Assembly: GCA_907163375.1 (NCBI GenBank)
Contig: CAJQUW010001043.1
Location: 852,501 to 916,500 of the forward strand
Source of the DNA: Prostheceraeus crozeri
Taxonomy: Eukaryota; Platyhelminthes; Polycladida; Euryleptidae
Direction: 5' to 3'
DNA length: 64,000 bases
Each line of letters opens with the position of its first letter. Positions within the stretch are counted from its first letter, which is position 1. The notes under the pieces were generated by a model. That model saw nothing but the letters and a program-made list of their open reading frames with translations, made no database searches and had not been told where the DNA came from. Both the position numbers and the translations under genes were made by a program. Shown piece by piece: positions 28,436 to 39,502 of this stretch.

Positions 28436-30763
28436 AAAGCCACAGTTTACTTTAATAGATTCAAAAGTTGGTGTGAAATCGTTTCATAATTTCCAATGCA
28501 CAGGAAAAATGTTCCGAACTGGTTTCATTGTACTGTATTTTATTTTTGATGCCATCATCTTCAGCGGTTGCAAAAGAGTCACAAAAATGCGTTCAGATTA
28601 CTTGTATACAAAATTGACTAAAATCAGCTTTCTCTTCATTAACTTTTCTAAAGGTCGTACCAATCGAATACGCCACTTGTCACATGTCAACCGATGTCAT
28701 GAAAACACTACGACACAATCTAAGTGATAGCGGAAATGACCCGTTCGTTCGTAAGGCAGTCGGTATTGTTACATATCGGAATAGATTCAAGAATAAACGG
28801 AACTTGCATGCATCGAAACCTCAATTTGAGCTGGGTAGCATCTAAGGTGCTCACTAATGCGAGTGTTGAAGTGCCTTGTAGTGGCACCGATGTACCGCAT
28901 CGCGCAGCGGTCTAAGGCATAATTGTAGAAAATGTTTGATTTTTAAACCACTCGCAATTTTATCATCGTATTCGAAGGTTCTCAACTTGGAAATTTAATT
29001 GCACCTCTCCTGATGTATGAACTATGTATGTATTTAAAGGCACCAAGTTTCAGCTGAAAGTTAGTCAAGATGCTGTGTTTTGCGCTTATATAATTTAGAT
29101 GTATGACTTCAAAGTTTATTTTAATTTACAGCGACAATTTTGCCGGGTCACATGCGCTTAATGTCAAACGAATGCACGCTGGAGATAAGTAGAAGAAAAC
29201 AGGATTATTTCTCTCCTATCGTACGTACTTTGATGGGATTATTCAAATAGCGAACGGAAATTCATGGCAATCCTAATCTCTTGACAATTTCCCGAAGCCG
29301 CATACCATTGAAATAGGAGAACCAATCGCAGCTTTGTTCTTATCAGTCAACCTTACCTTCCCATTCATTTTAAGTCCAAAGTATTGGTGCCCACTTATTT
29401 TCTGTCCTACATTTTATCTCCCGTTTCATCTCTAGAATTTTGGAATTTTGGAATTTTAAGTTTGAATTTCAAGCATTCACTTAAGAAATCAAATTGCATC
29501 AGTGCTTCACGAGCTGGACTGCGCGAAATGTTAGTGAAAATAAGACGTAGTGTAGGTGTGACTTTGCAAAAGTTCTAACGTGGAAATATTCCAGTGAATA
29601 TTTGAAATTCATTGCTACACGAACGATCAAAAACATGTACTGGAATGTCAAAAGCACGACCTCTAAAAAACCCCTGTTTACACATTTGCAACTGAAGCTG
29701 ATGATGATAATGATGATGGTCTTTTTGACCTGAATTTACTGTTGGCATTATATTGGAAGGTAATTGATATTCGTTTATATTTGTTAAATAACACAAGCGC
29801 CGAAGCAAACTTTATCTTAACTTCTTCTAAATAGCGATATTTCTAGATACAGTGCTCGTACATTTTTTCCCACTGATAGGGTTGAATGGGTGCAAACCCA
29901 TTCTCAACGAGATTTTGATCTCTCCCACACAGCCTCTATATCTTCATTGTCACTACGGTCTAGCGGCACTTCTAACCCTAAGAAGGTCTTGACTGGCAAG
30001 GTGGTGAAAGCATGCTTGGGCTTTTGAAGCTTGATCAGTATTCATGCTATTTTCATTTTCTATGAAAACTTTATCCATTATTTTCGACGACCTATAAAAT
30101 GAGTAAATTGGTTGAAACATACATGCTGATGGACATTATTCAACAATGACATCAATTAACACTGCCTTCTATTTGTGCACTGAAAATAACTTTTTGGCAT
30201 TAATGTGAAAACCATTGAACTCACTTTTTAATGTTTCTTTGCTTTATTTATATCAAATTATCTTTATGAGACGAAAAGATGATTCTGTCCATGTGCTAAG
30301 CCTAGGTATCGCGGATTTGTGGTTGAACTTACAGCCCTCCTCACGAGCAAGGCATGGAACTCATCAATTTCTGGCAATCTCACAGTTCACCTCTATTTAT
30401 GTTGACGTACGCGAAATATAGTCCATGTATATGCATAATCAATAACAATCAAGTCCATATTTATCAATAAACAATAAAGACCAAAAAAAATTTTAACTAT
30501 ATTACTCAAGCTTGATTTCAAAAAGGGTAGAAAAAGAATTACAATGGAAGTTTCCATTGGACCACCAATAAAACAGACAACCTATTGGACGCTCTCGAAT
30601 AATGAATTTAAATTCACCATCCCATGAGCACTCCATTTTCTTATAAATTGGAGCCTGGGTAACAAAGCAGTCTTTAGTGAAATTCGATAATGCATGCTTA
30701 AAAATTCTTTGAAGTTAAAAATGCTAATTGAGGATAATAAGAAATTCAGATATCACAATTAAA
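28436..30763. other. Non-coding stretch, nothing identified
   Basis: Short frames only. A tRNA-like phrase (CGCGCAGCGGTCTAAGGCA) near 28900 lacks a matching box B. Nothing else can be supported. Confidence 0.4.
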
Positions 30764-32979
30764 CCGTTCAAGTTTCCACTCTTTGCATTAATATTTCCAA
30801 TACTTGTATAGAAATTTCCAAACTTTGATCTCACAAATCCAAATTTTGCACTCAATTTCCAATATTTGCATTGATATTTCTTGTCTTTGCGATCAAGAAT
30901 CTATGGTCTGCAGATAGCTTTCCAATATTTGCGATCAAAATTCAAATTTTAAACTTACTGGCAAAAGATGTTCACTTTATCAACATAGCAGCAATATGAC
31001 ACGTGCTTACAATAAAATTAGCAACCAGGATAGAAAAAGGATATCTGATTCGTATAACGCCGACGGTGATTTCCTGACAGTTGCAGAATTTTTAGGAATA
31101 AACCATTACACTGCCAGAAAGACGATAAAATCTGGTCGTGTGGCAAAAAAGGCAAGGCGGCAAGACACACCACAAGGTCAATGACCAAGTCAAAGCCTAT
31201 TTGGAACAAATGATTTCCAATAATCCGTCTTCAACCTTGAGCAAATGCAAGAAGGCATGCAGTCAGATTTGCCCAAAAACCATTGAGTTTAAGAACAATA
31301 TCAACAACACTGGACGGTATATTGTACACCATAAAATATGTTCGCAACATACCAACGGATAGGAATAAGCCCTATGTCATAAGAGCCCGCAAGGAATACC
31401 CTACTTGGTTTCTCGATAAGGAAATTTATCACAAATGTGTGTATGTCGACGAAACCAACTTTAATTTATGGACATCACGAACCCAGGGACGCTCTAAACG
31501 GGGTTTACAGTGTTTTCGAACTGTCGGTGGACAACGTGCCCATAAAGTCAACATAATGGCCTTGAGCTCCAATGGTGGTTTGATAATGCACCGCGAACAC
31601 ATTGGTAGTGCCACTCGAGAAACTTTTCAGAATTTTATCAACGACTTAAGCCAGAAGCTTTAAGATGATTGTCACGTGAAAAGACTTACATCATCTTTGA
31701 TAATGCTCCCTGTCATCGGCACTGATCTTCTTCTAGAAACCACCATATCTTGAAACATTTACCGCCATGGTCTCCTAGGTTGAACCCTATAGAAGCATTT
31801 TCTTAACTGAAGTCCATGACAAAAAAGAAATTAGCATCACTCCGACTAACAAATAAATTATAAATGTGAAGGAAACTGCTCATAGCCAGGGATCCACTAC
31901 AGTTAAAGTGAGGCAGCAAATTCTCCTAGAGGTACTTAATCTATCGTACACCAGTGTGACAACAGCAAAACTTGTCAAATTGCGTGGACATTTGAATCGT
32001 ATCTTTCCTCGAGCATATGCCGAAGAGCTTTTGTAACTCTAGATTGTTCAATAAAATATGATATAAAAAATTCTTTGTTTCTTAGATCGAAGCAAAAGTG
32101 ATGGATGCGGTATATAAGTCGATGATTAAGTAATAAAAAAGCTCTTGAAGTTCTATAGGCTCAATAAGTTAATTCTAGATAGAAAATAAGACATCAATCT
32201 ACTGCAATAAATTTCAAAACTTTCTAGGATATACATGTACATAAAAGTACATATTTGACCACTGCGAAGGAATTGGGATCAATAGAAGAGATTGGCATTT
32301 GAATAGCTTTCAGAAAAAATGCAGTTTGCTGTTATACACGTATTTCCATAAACTCCTTGTGTGCGAACCATGCAGTCTTCATCATCTTATAAGTGCAGGC
32401 ACATGCATGTTTAACAAGGCTTTTGACGAAGATGGACTTTAAAATATCCCAATGCATGACAATGTATGCATTGTCATTCTTTTCAGAAGGAACTAAAATA
32501 GCACCTTTGTATGGTACAATATGATGTTACTCTGTATGGTAATGATATCCATTTATTATAAATTGTTGTATGTACGATGTAAGTATACAGTAACTCCTCA
32601 CAGTCGTGCTGTATGTAAGGTCACGCATTTCATCAATACACCGCAAGTTATTATTGAATAATTGACTTGGTAATCTCCCTCATTCATTACATTAATGAAG
32701 ATCACAAACTATAGCATGAAATATGGTATAGACACCATGCTTCAAATATGGAAAAGAACGGCCCGATATACAGATTTGGTACGATCGAAAAAAAATTTGA
32801 ATCTTGATTGCAAAGATTGGAAAGCTATCTGCAAATCATACATTCTTGATCGCAAAGAGAGGAAATATCAATGCAAATACTGGGAAGTTGAATGCAAAAT
32901 TTGGAGTTGGGAGATCAAAGTTTGGTAATTTCTATGCAAATATTGGTAATATCAATGCAAAGAGTGGAAACTTGAACGG
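30764..32979 (+). mobile_element. IS630/Tc1-like DNA transposon with long terminal inverted repeats
   Basis: Terminal inverted repeats of about 190 bp (30764-30954 and 32792-32979) begin CCGTTCAAGTTTCCACTCTTT and carry repeated CCAATATTTGCA phrases. Between them lies a transposase gene. The repeats differ at scattered sites, so the element is not recent. Target duplications could not be assigned because the outer edges blur. Size about 2.2 kb. Confidence 0.85.
30996..32035 (+). pseudogene. IS630/Tc1-like transposase, decayed
   Basis: Starts MTRAYNKISNQDRKRI with an N-terminal helix-turn-helix (FLTVAEFLGINHYTARKTI). After a frame change near 31150-31180, the catalytic region is read in pieces: VYVDETNFNLWT with the first Asp, KRGLQCFRTVGGQRAHKVNI, then YIIFDNAPCHRH with the second Asp, and LPPWSPRLNPIEAF with the Glu about 30 codons later. 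Stops at 31661 and beyond interrupt it. The VYVDET-NLWT form and GQRAHKVNI are typical of invertebrate IS630-like elements. It cannot make a working transposase as it stands. Confidence 0.85.
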
Positions 32980-33077
32980 GAAAGAGTGTAGTGTTGAACA
33001 CAATATAGGCTATATCATGTAGACATATACCCGATGCCTTCGATGTGTGTGTCATTTATTCACCATTATTTATCATA
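32980..33077. other. Short spacer between transposons
   Basis: About 100 bases between the IS630-like element and the hAT element. It ends with TTATCATA, the left copy of the hAT target duplication. Confidence 0.5.
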
Positions 33078-33355
33078 CAGTGGTCGGGCCAGCTCAGAGG
33101 AAGAATTTTACGCAGGAGGGTAAAATTTACGCAGTTAATTTACGCAATTAAAATTTGATTAATGGTATTACATTCATAAGATTTCTACGTGATCGGTCAG
33201 TAATATTTCCCGCAACACACCAAACTGCATAACTAACACTTTCACGTGGTTCAAAATGTTATAGTTTATCTAGGTTTTTTATGTCATAGTTAAGGTTTTT
33301 GAATGTTGAATATACTTACGTGGAAATAAAACGTTTCATGGTAGATCTACTTAAA

Positions 33356-33516
33356 GTTACTATTATCAGGGACATCTATGATAAAATTTTAACATGTCTG
33401 AGGAACGCTCAACTCCCATACCATGTACTGGACTGAGGCCAGTGACTTTGGTAGACTTGATTGATGATGATAGTTTGTATCTGGATAAAACCATGGAACA
33501 AGTGGTGACTTCCTTA
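33356..33516 (+). repeat. Left arm of an internal inverted repeat in the outer hAT
   Basis: Contains CAACTCCCATACCATGTACT and GTGACTTTGGTAGACTTGA, matched on the opposite strand at 37424-37595 with scattered differences and small gaps. Not terminal, so it is either a subterminal structure or an older insertion. Confidence 0.75.
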
Positions 33517-34642
33517 TTGTAAAATACATCATAATCCAGCTGAATTGATTGCTGTAAATACTATTTAATACGCCCGGCCCAGTCTTGCAGAGAAATTGTC
33601 GGAAGAATCTGTGCACTGTACACGCGCAGTACACATACAAGCATATCACCGATGGTCAATTTCAAATAAATTGTGACTTTCTATATTCATTGATTATCCC
33701 AGTGTGTTATCTAAAACCTCCCACTGTATAATGATTTGAGCCACTGCTGCACTTTATTCGAGAATTCAAGAGTAATGAAGCGATATAACAACATGTGTGA
33801 TTTATTTCCGGCCTTAAATTACTCAACCTTCATTAAAAGAAAATTGATGGCTATTTTTATCACAGTGATGCGCGAATGTTTTCATATTCACCGACGAAAT
33901 TTGTAAGGATTTCGCTATCAACTTAAGTCCTTATCAATGCTGTTCCTGAATTGCCCAATGTGGCAAGACCTTAAAATCGTGGAAAATCACCAACCACCAC
34001 CGATCGGTTTGCTCTTTATTCAATATGATCTTCGAATTTTATGAATCACTGACATCATAATCACATTTTAATTGTTCGACAGAGTTTTGATTATAATTGG
34101 AAGGCCTCACAGATGATGCTCTATAATCACGAGATGTCTTATAAGAGATACAAATATATTGACATCGGTAACCACTCATTAGGAGGAGGTGCACTTGGAA
34201 ACACCGGTTGCACTTTTCCACCAAATATTGATAATGATTCTTCCGAAGGAATGGATTTTCAAACGATTCTTGCTTAACTTTCAGCATTTTCATTTATTAT
34301 ACCAATCAAACTATTATCAATTTTTGACGTTTCCATTTGTTTTTTTTGTTCTTTTCTGATAGCATTATCGCTAGATTTTCTTTAGATTTCAATCATGTCT
34401 TTCACTTGTACAACAATGATTAAGGCATGGACAATTGCTGCAATGATTGCAGTGACAAGCAAAATCATTACTGATCAGTTATCATTTATTCCATGACACC
34501 TTTGAGCAAAGGAAACAGATTATCAAAAATTTTCCAGAAAGAGTTCACATTTCTGCAAAAAAGCACTTCTGAATGGATTTCCGCAAGCAAATCTTTTTTG
34601 CAATAAGCCTGCTAATTGCACAAAAAAATAAACACACAAAAA

Positions 34643-37219
34643 CAGGGTGTCAACTCGAAATAATCCAGAAAATATAGGAATATAGGATCGGATAAACAAA
34701 AAATATAGGATAAATATAGGATCAAATTTCAGTACACAATATTATAAAATAGCCAATTTTTCTTGTTTTTGATTTCGCATAATGTAAAATATCCTACGTA
34801 TTTCACCTCAAATTCGATTTAATAAGTCAATGATCATAAATTGTAGAGTATTTCATCAAGTTGTCAAGACTAAATCGGTTACCATCTCAAGAAAATAACA
34901 CACATCATTGTACACAAATGTTTTATTTATTTTTTTGATGGCCTCCACCATACCCCTCACAGCCATCCCGTTCCTCCATAAACATATTTCTCATACAATT
35001 AGTTAACAAATAAATGTAAAAACAATTTCAACAATGGAAGGATAAAAAAATCTTTACAAAATGTCACAACTAACAAATCTTGAATAAAAATTTCGAATGG
35101 TGTGACCACATAACTACGAGTATATAACAAATATGGTGACCACAGGATACTCTCCTCAGCTATAAAATTGTTATAAAAACGATTACATGCAAAATTGAGG
35201 TTTTCAAAATGTAGGACATCCCCAGGTAGTTAAACCAATAACAAAATTGAGAAAAATAGTCATAGAAAGTCAAGAAAGTCACTATAAAATACACTCTATC
35301 AAAAGAAAATGTTATTTCACTAATCTGTGTTTCAAACAATCAAATCCATTATTCAGCATTACCGGGTTTGAAGTTTTTGACCGATTCCAGCAGACTGAGA
35401 TTCTTATCGAAGAGTTTGCGCTTTTTGTTAGTTAAGCTTCTCTGCTTACGTCTCACTTCCTCGAGTGTAGTAGTCAATTCTCTTGTTTTTTGAGTTCCAG
35501 TGTCTATCATCAAGTGTGCAGTTGCCGCATACTGTAGATTTCCATTCTTCAATGCATCTCTCAATTTATTGTTTCCATCACTCAAAAGTTCATGTGCCGC
35601 TGCAAGCGCATCATTCGTTTTCTTTTCTTTAAAAGAAGTTTTTCTTCTTTTTCCTGGAGGCTTGATTGTTTTTCTTTCAATTGTTGCCGCTCTTTCTCAA
35701 TTACCTCTATCTCAGCTTTCTGTTTTTGTTTTCTTTGCTTCTCTTCTTCTTCCCTCTTGCGATCAGCTTCCAGCCTCATGACGTTTTCCGAATGAGCTCC
35801 TCTTGCGGCGGTGATTATTTTCTTTGTCAAGGGCAATTTTTCTGGTCCATTCAATTCAGGGTCACAAAACTGTACCACGTCTTTCGTTGTTCTGACACCG
35901 TTTATGACTGTCTCACTGAGCAGAGATCGCCCTGCGGTTACAAATGAATTATTTACGGATAATCCCCTTTCCACATCTGCATTTCCATGTGGAATAACCA
36001 AGGCAGTTTTGACTACATCAGTCAGACAAGGATATTTGGGCTGACCATCGGACCGCTTTAACATAAAAATTTCTCGCCAGAAATGGTCCACGCGATTAAT
36101 GGATGAGAATAATTTCATGTCATCACCCAAGCATAATACTTTCCATTCATCCTTGACTGTCACGATGTTTGAGTCAGACAAGTGAAATTTTCGAGCCACG
36201 TGAGCGATATCTTCAACATTAAAATTCTGTTGTCGAGAGGAAGTCTGGTTTTCGGATATGATGATATTGCACAAAAAAAATCCCGCATACCGAGCAATGA
36301 CTTGGATTGCTGGTCCATTGTTAGCTTTACTAGAGCTTTTCTGGCGGGTTCTCCGATTGAAATGTCATCATCAGAAAGTTGGTGAGACCTAGAAAGATCG
36401 ACAGAAGCTAAATCAACTCCATCTTTTCCATTCAGCTTTTCAGGTTTGATGAATCGAAGTAACAAAGTTTTCAGAAGTGCGCACATATCATCATATAATC
36501 GATGAACCATTGGCTCTTTTGTCTGAAAAGATCTCAAAAATTCTTCGAAGATCTTCACAGTACAATCCAAAAAGTGCAACTGAACACGTGTTGCCTGCTT
36601 CAGTGGTCCAAGGGCCGTGGCTGTTCTTCTAAAGGCAATACTCTTCGGAGTGCTTTTCGAATCTTTCCGCAATGAATCAATGAATTGACATATTCCAGTC
36701 CATTGATCGAGGATCCGTCGAATACTTGGACCGATTGACAACCAGCGTGTGTTAGTATGTTGATGGAACATCTGAATTTCGAGTTCCAAATCGAGTTGGA
36801 TTTCTTTGAAATCTTCTCTTCTTGCTGCAGAGTATTTGAACAAGCTGAACAAGTCCACGGCTAGCTGCTCAACATCGCCGCCATACTCGGATAGTCCCTT
36901 AGCAAAGGCATATTTACAGCTTACGATGTTATGACATCTTCAATATTTGCATACAAACATCGATTAGAATGATTTTATAATATCATTCATCCTACAAGTA
37001 CGAGTATGTGAGCAATTATACATCGAGGCTCAATTCATTCATTAATACTTACATAAATCGTGAAAAAATGCCTTAACTCCATTATGATTGGTTTTCAATT
37101 TAGAAATATAGGATAATATAGGACCTTTCAACGAAATATATAAAATAAATATAGGATATATAGGATAAATGAAAAAATATAGGACAAATATAGGAATATA
37201 GGATCGAGTTGACACCCTG
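34643..37219 (-). mobile_element. Nested hAT transposon with ATATAGGA subterminal repeats
   Basis: Ends CAGGGTGTCAACTCGA and TCGAGTTGACACCCTG are perfect 16-bp inverted repeats. The A-rich flanks (CACAAAAA and CAAAAACA) are consistent with an 8-bp duplication, but the A-runs blur it. ATATAGGA occurs four times near the left end (34672-34722) and about eight times near the right end (37105-37204), always in the same direction. It sits inside the outer hAT element and is therefore younger than it. Length 2.6 kb, with the front of the transposase missing. Confidence 0.92.
35349..36922 (-). pseudogene. hAT transposase of the nested element (N-terminus missing, frames shifted)
   Basis: Read on minus in order: KYAFAKGLSEYGG, DLFSLFKYSAARREDF, HQHTNTRWLSIGPSIRRIL, FRRTATALGPLK, HFLDCTVKIFEEFLRSFQ and VHRLYDDMCALL, then after a frame change near 36200 KLFSSINRVDHFWREIF, then the dimerisation motif HGNADVERGLSVNNSFVT, VRTTKDVVQF, and a long Glu/Lys/Arg coiled coil. 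A second frame change near 35585 leads to the C-terminal helix. This family is a common invertebrate hAT-like transposase. The BED finger and first catalytic region are absent, so it is not functional. Confidence 0.85.
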
Positions 37220-37423
37220 CAAAAACAAAAAATAAAAATATACAGAATCCTCACCAATAGCCATTGATGCTACATGCCGCATGTGAACAACTTCAATCAC
37301 TGTCAGTTGATATTGCATTTGTTACTGACAGTTGCTTATTCTTGTGGGAATTTTGTAATTTTTTTGTCGCTTCTTGAATAGGTCAGAATCTTCTTTCAAC
37401 AGATTCCCAGTATGAAATCGCGT

Positions 37424-37595
37424 ATTAGAGCATTGGATAATTGTTTACAACTTGTTTCACGGTTTTATCCAGATGTGCAAAAACTACCGTCATTAGTCAA
37501 GTCTACCAAAGTCACTGGCCTCCAGTCCAGTACATGGTATGGGAGTTGAACGTCCCTTAGATATCTTATATTAATCATAGATGTCCCTGCTATTA
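37424..37595 (-). repeat. Right arm of the internal inverted repeat in the outer hAT
   Basis: Reverse complement of the 33356-33516 arm, over phrases such as TCAAGTCTACCAAAGTCACT and AGTACATGGTATGGGAGTTG. The two arms were about 1.5 kb apart before the nested hAT inserted. Confidence 0.75.
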
Positions 37596-37666
37596 TCTAA
37601 AATGAAGGATAAAGCTTTACTGTAATTTCACTTTATTTTAAAAAAGTGTAAATATTTTAAAATATC

Positions 37667-38104
37667 TTAGTATTGTAAAACAGATGAGAAAGAAATGAAA
37701 AAACAAATTTTCATAGTGACATTATACAATGTAGTTGTTGAAAAATAAGGCAGAATAGCATCCGTATTGGAACTTTTCCATGGCTCGTTGGTGTCCATGT
37801 GATCTTCTTCCTTATACATCAAGAGCCACTTGATGAGAAGATTTGACATACTTTGCCATAAGTCATGTATGAGGTAACCATCACGCTGAAATATCTATTC
37901 AAATTCCTTCAGAGGTTTTAAAGCGGTGGCAAAGAATTCTAACATGCATTCAGTAAGAGGATCTGAAAGTGCTTCCTTAATTCTTATTCGATCCTTCGAA
38001 CACGACGTGTTTGACTTCGCCACAGTTACAGCAAAAAATACTTCAATGCTCCCAGTTGCTCTAATAGTCGCAAGAATTTGTGCTGCTCCATGTTCATAAG
38101 ATTG
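37667..38104 (-). pseudogene. hAT transposase remnant of the outer element
   Basis: Read on minus, the translation gives RIRIKEALSDPLTECMLEFF, then ATALKPLKEFE, a stop, then IFQRDGYLIHDLWQSMSNLL and KWLLMYKEED. The pattern (KPLKEFE, FQRD-x-x-IH-x-L, then leucine-rich) is the central all-alpha insertion region of a hAT transposase. It is related in layout to, but clearly different in sequence from, the transposase of the nested element. One in-frame stop is present and both ends are missing. Confidence 0.6.
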
Positions 38105-38300
38105 GCGCTGTGTTTATATTCCGAATCGAAGTTATCACACCGAAAGTGTGAAACTGTTCTTGATTATTAAGAAATGTTCAGCTGAACATAATACATTGAC
38201 AGTAGTGCATATAAAAATTTACGCAGAAGAAAATGACAAATTTACGCATGGCTCGAATTTTTTACGCCAATTACGCAGCGGCCCGACCACTGTTATCATA

Positions 38301-38700
38301 GGACTGCATCAGCTGAAACTGTTCCTGTTCATCTCTCGGTATTCTATTCCGTGAAGATACTAGATTTTCACTCAGTGTTGTCCAAGTACAAAAATCTTGT
38401 GAGCATTGAATTTTGACAATATACGAGATCGTCAGATCATTAACACTGAAATTGTTATCAATTGTAATTGATAATGCTAGTTCGTGAATATCGCTTCACA
38501 ATAACTAATGAACATAAAGCTAGTTTAGCGATGCAATCAAAACGTAGACTGAAAGGCAATCTCTCCAATCAGGCAATTCATCTGGGTGACACTCCCATGG
38601 GTGATCCAATAAGAGGTCTACTGTATCTGCATTCTTATTGGCCTATATTTGACTTGATAGGCGTAAGATTTCACATTCACTTTGATTTTAGTTGCTTGTA
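38301..38700. other. Non-coding stretch after the hAT element
   Basis: No frame or repeat can be supported apart from the short target duplication at its left edge. Confidence 0.4.
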
Positions 38701-38976
38701 TTAAACCCCAAAATCATAGACTTCCATGTGCCAGTGTATAGGCTGGCAATGGATCCAGTTTGAAGCCCATGGTTGCACATAGAGCAGTTCAAAACTTCTA
38801 CGATTCCATGACACAAATTCAGCTGGATAAAGCTGCATTTCAGGAATTTCATCATTCTTATCATATTTAGAAAACACCGAGTATATACCTTTTTCCTTAG
38901 AAACTTCCCACAAGCACTGGCCGTTTCCTTTCATCATTTGTATCAATTCCTTTCTGTTACATGGATAACTCTGCGA
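38701..38976 (-). CDS. Possible terminal exon of an unrecognised host gene
   Basis: Open on minus for about 91 codons to a TAA stop. The translation is protein-like: NRKELIQMMKGNGQCLWEVS, GIYSVFSKYDKNDEIPEM, LYPAEFVSWNRRSFELLYV, PWASNWIHCQPIHWHMEVYD. It is rich in Trp and aromatics, with no low-complexity sequence. Upstream on minus, TTTCTTTTTTGCGACAATG then TTCGCAG offers a plausible 3' splice site near 38977. I do not recognise the family; the WNRRSFELLY and HWHMEVYDF phrases look conserved rather than random. It lies directly next to a SINE-bearing repeat. Confidence 0.35.
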   Translation of the reverse strand, partial: SQSYPCNRKELIQMMKGNGQCLWEVSKEKGIYSVFSKYDKNDEIPEMQLYPAEFVSWNRRSFELLYVQPWASNWIHCQPIHWHMEVYDFGV

Positions 38977-39157
38977 ACATTGTCGCAAAAAAGAAACAAA
39001 TGAAAAATCGTCTTCACTCTAACCTCACTCCCGTCAGTTACTTCTTGCTCGTCCAACGGGCGGGACTCCTTTGGGAGAGTAAAAGTGTCTTCTTCCCAGG
39101 ATCACCCTTTGCGTCTGTCCATGTGAACTCGCTCGTTATGATCGCAGCCATGCGTCT

Positions 39158-39502
39158 TCACAAAGCCTCCCAAGAGACCCGGCCTCGAATCGCCATTGTA
39201 CCGCCTCTCGTCTCTCCTACTCCAATGCCTACCTCGTTTTTTAACTCAGCACTAAACTTCCCATCCTTTCATTCAAAACGCATCTTCAAGTCCTTAATGA
39301 CATCTGAATTTTTCATTATATTTCACTGAAGCCGTTAAAAGAGTTAAATGTCTGAATTAATGCAATACCTACATTGTCAGACTTTAGACGGAGTCTTGTA
39401 GTCCGGATGCCCTTCCTGCCGACTTCCAATGACACTTAAGGGGATCGACCTCTGGATCGAAAGTTCGCTAGGCCAAGCACTTAACCACTGTGCCACAGAG
39501 AC
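39158..39502 (-). repeat. SINE copy, long subfamily, opposite strand to the 19.9-kb copy
   Basis: Reads on minus from box A (TGTGGCACAGTGGTTAAGTG) through box B and the GGCAGGAAGGGCATCCGGAC phrase, then about 260 further bases shared only with 19938-20273. Conservation between the two copies is high. The extra body includes GACGGAGTCTTGTAGT read on plus and a GTACCGCCTCTCG stretch. Confidence 0.75.

Larger units (their letters stand above)
33078..38292 (-). mobile_element. hAT transposon with perfect 8-bp target duplication, host of a nested hAT
   Basis: Ends CAGTGGTCGGGCC on the left and GGCCCGACCACTG on the right form 13-bp inverted repeats. Both flanks read TTATCATA (33070-33077 and 38293-38300), a perfect 8-bp duplication. 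Just inside each end the motif TTTACGCA is repeated, in the same direction at both ends. An imperfect inverted repeat of about 160 bp lies deeper inside (33356-33516 and 37424-37595). A second hAT element occupies 34643-37219. Without it the element would be about 2.6 kb. The transposase is only a remnant. Confidence 0.92.

Noticed and set aside
28880-28925. tRNA-like phrase CGCGCAGCGGTCTAAGGCA
   Set aside because: No box B, no cloverleaf and no acceptor stem can be drawn around it.
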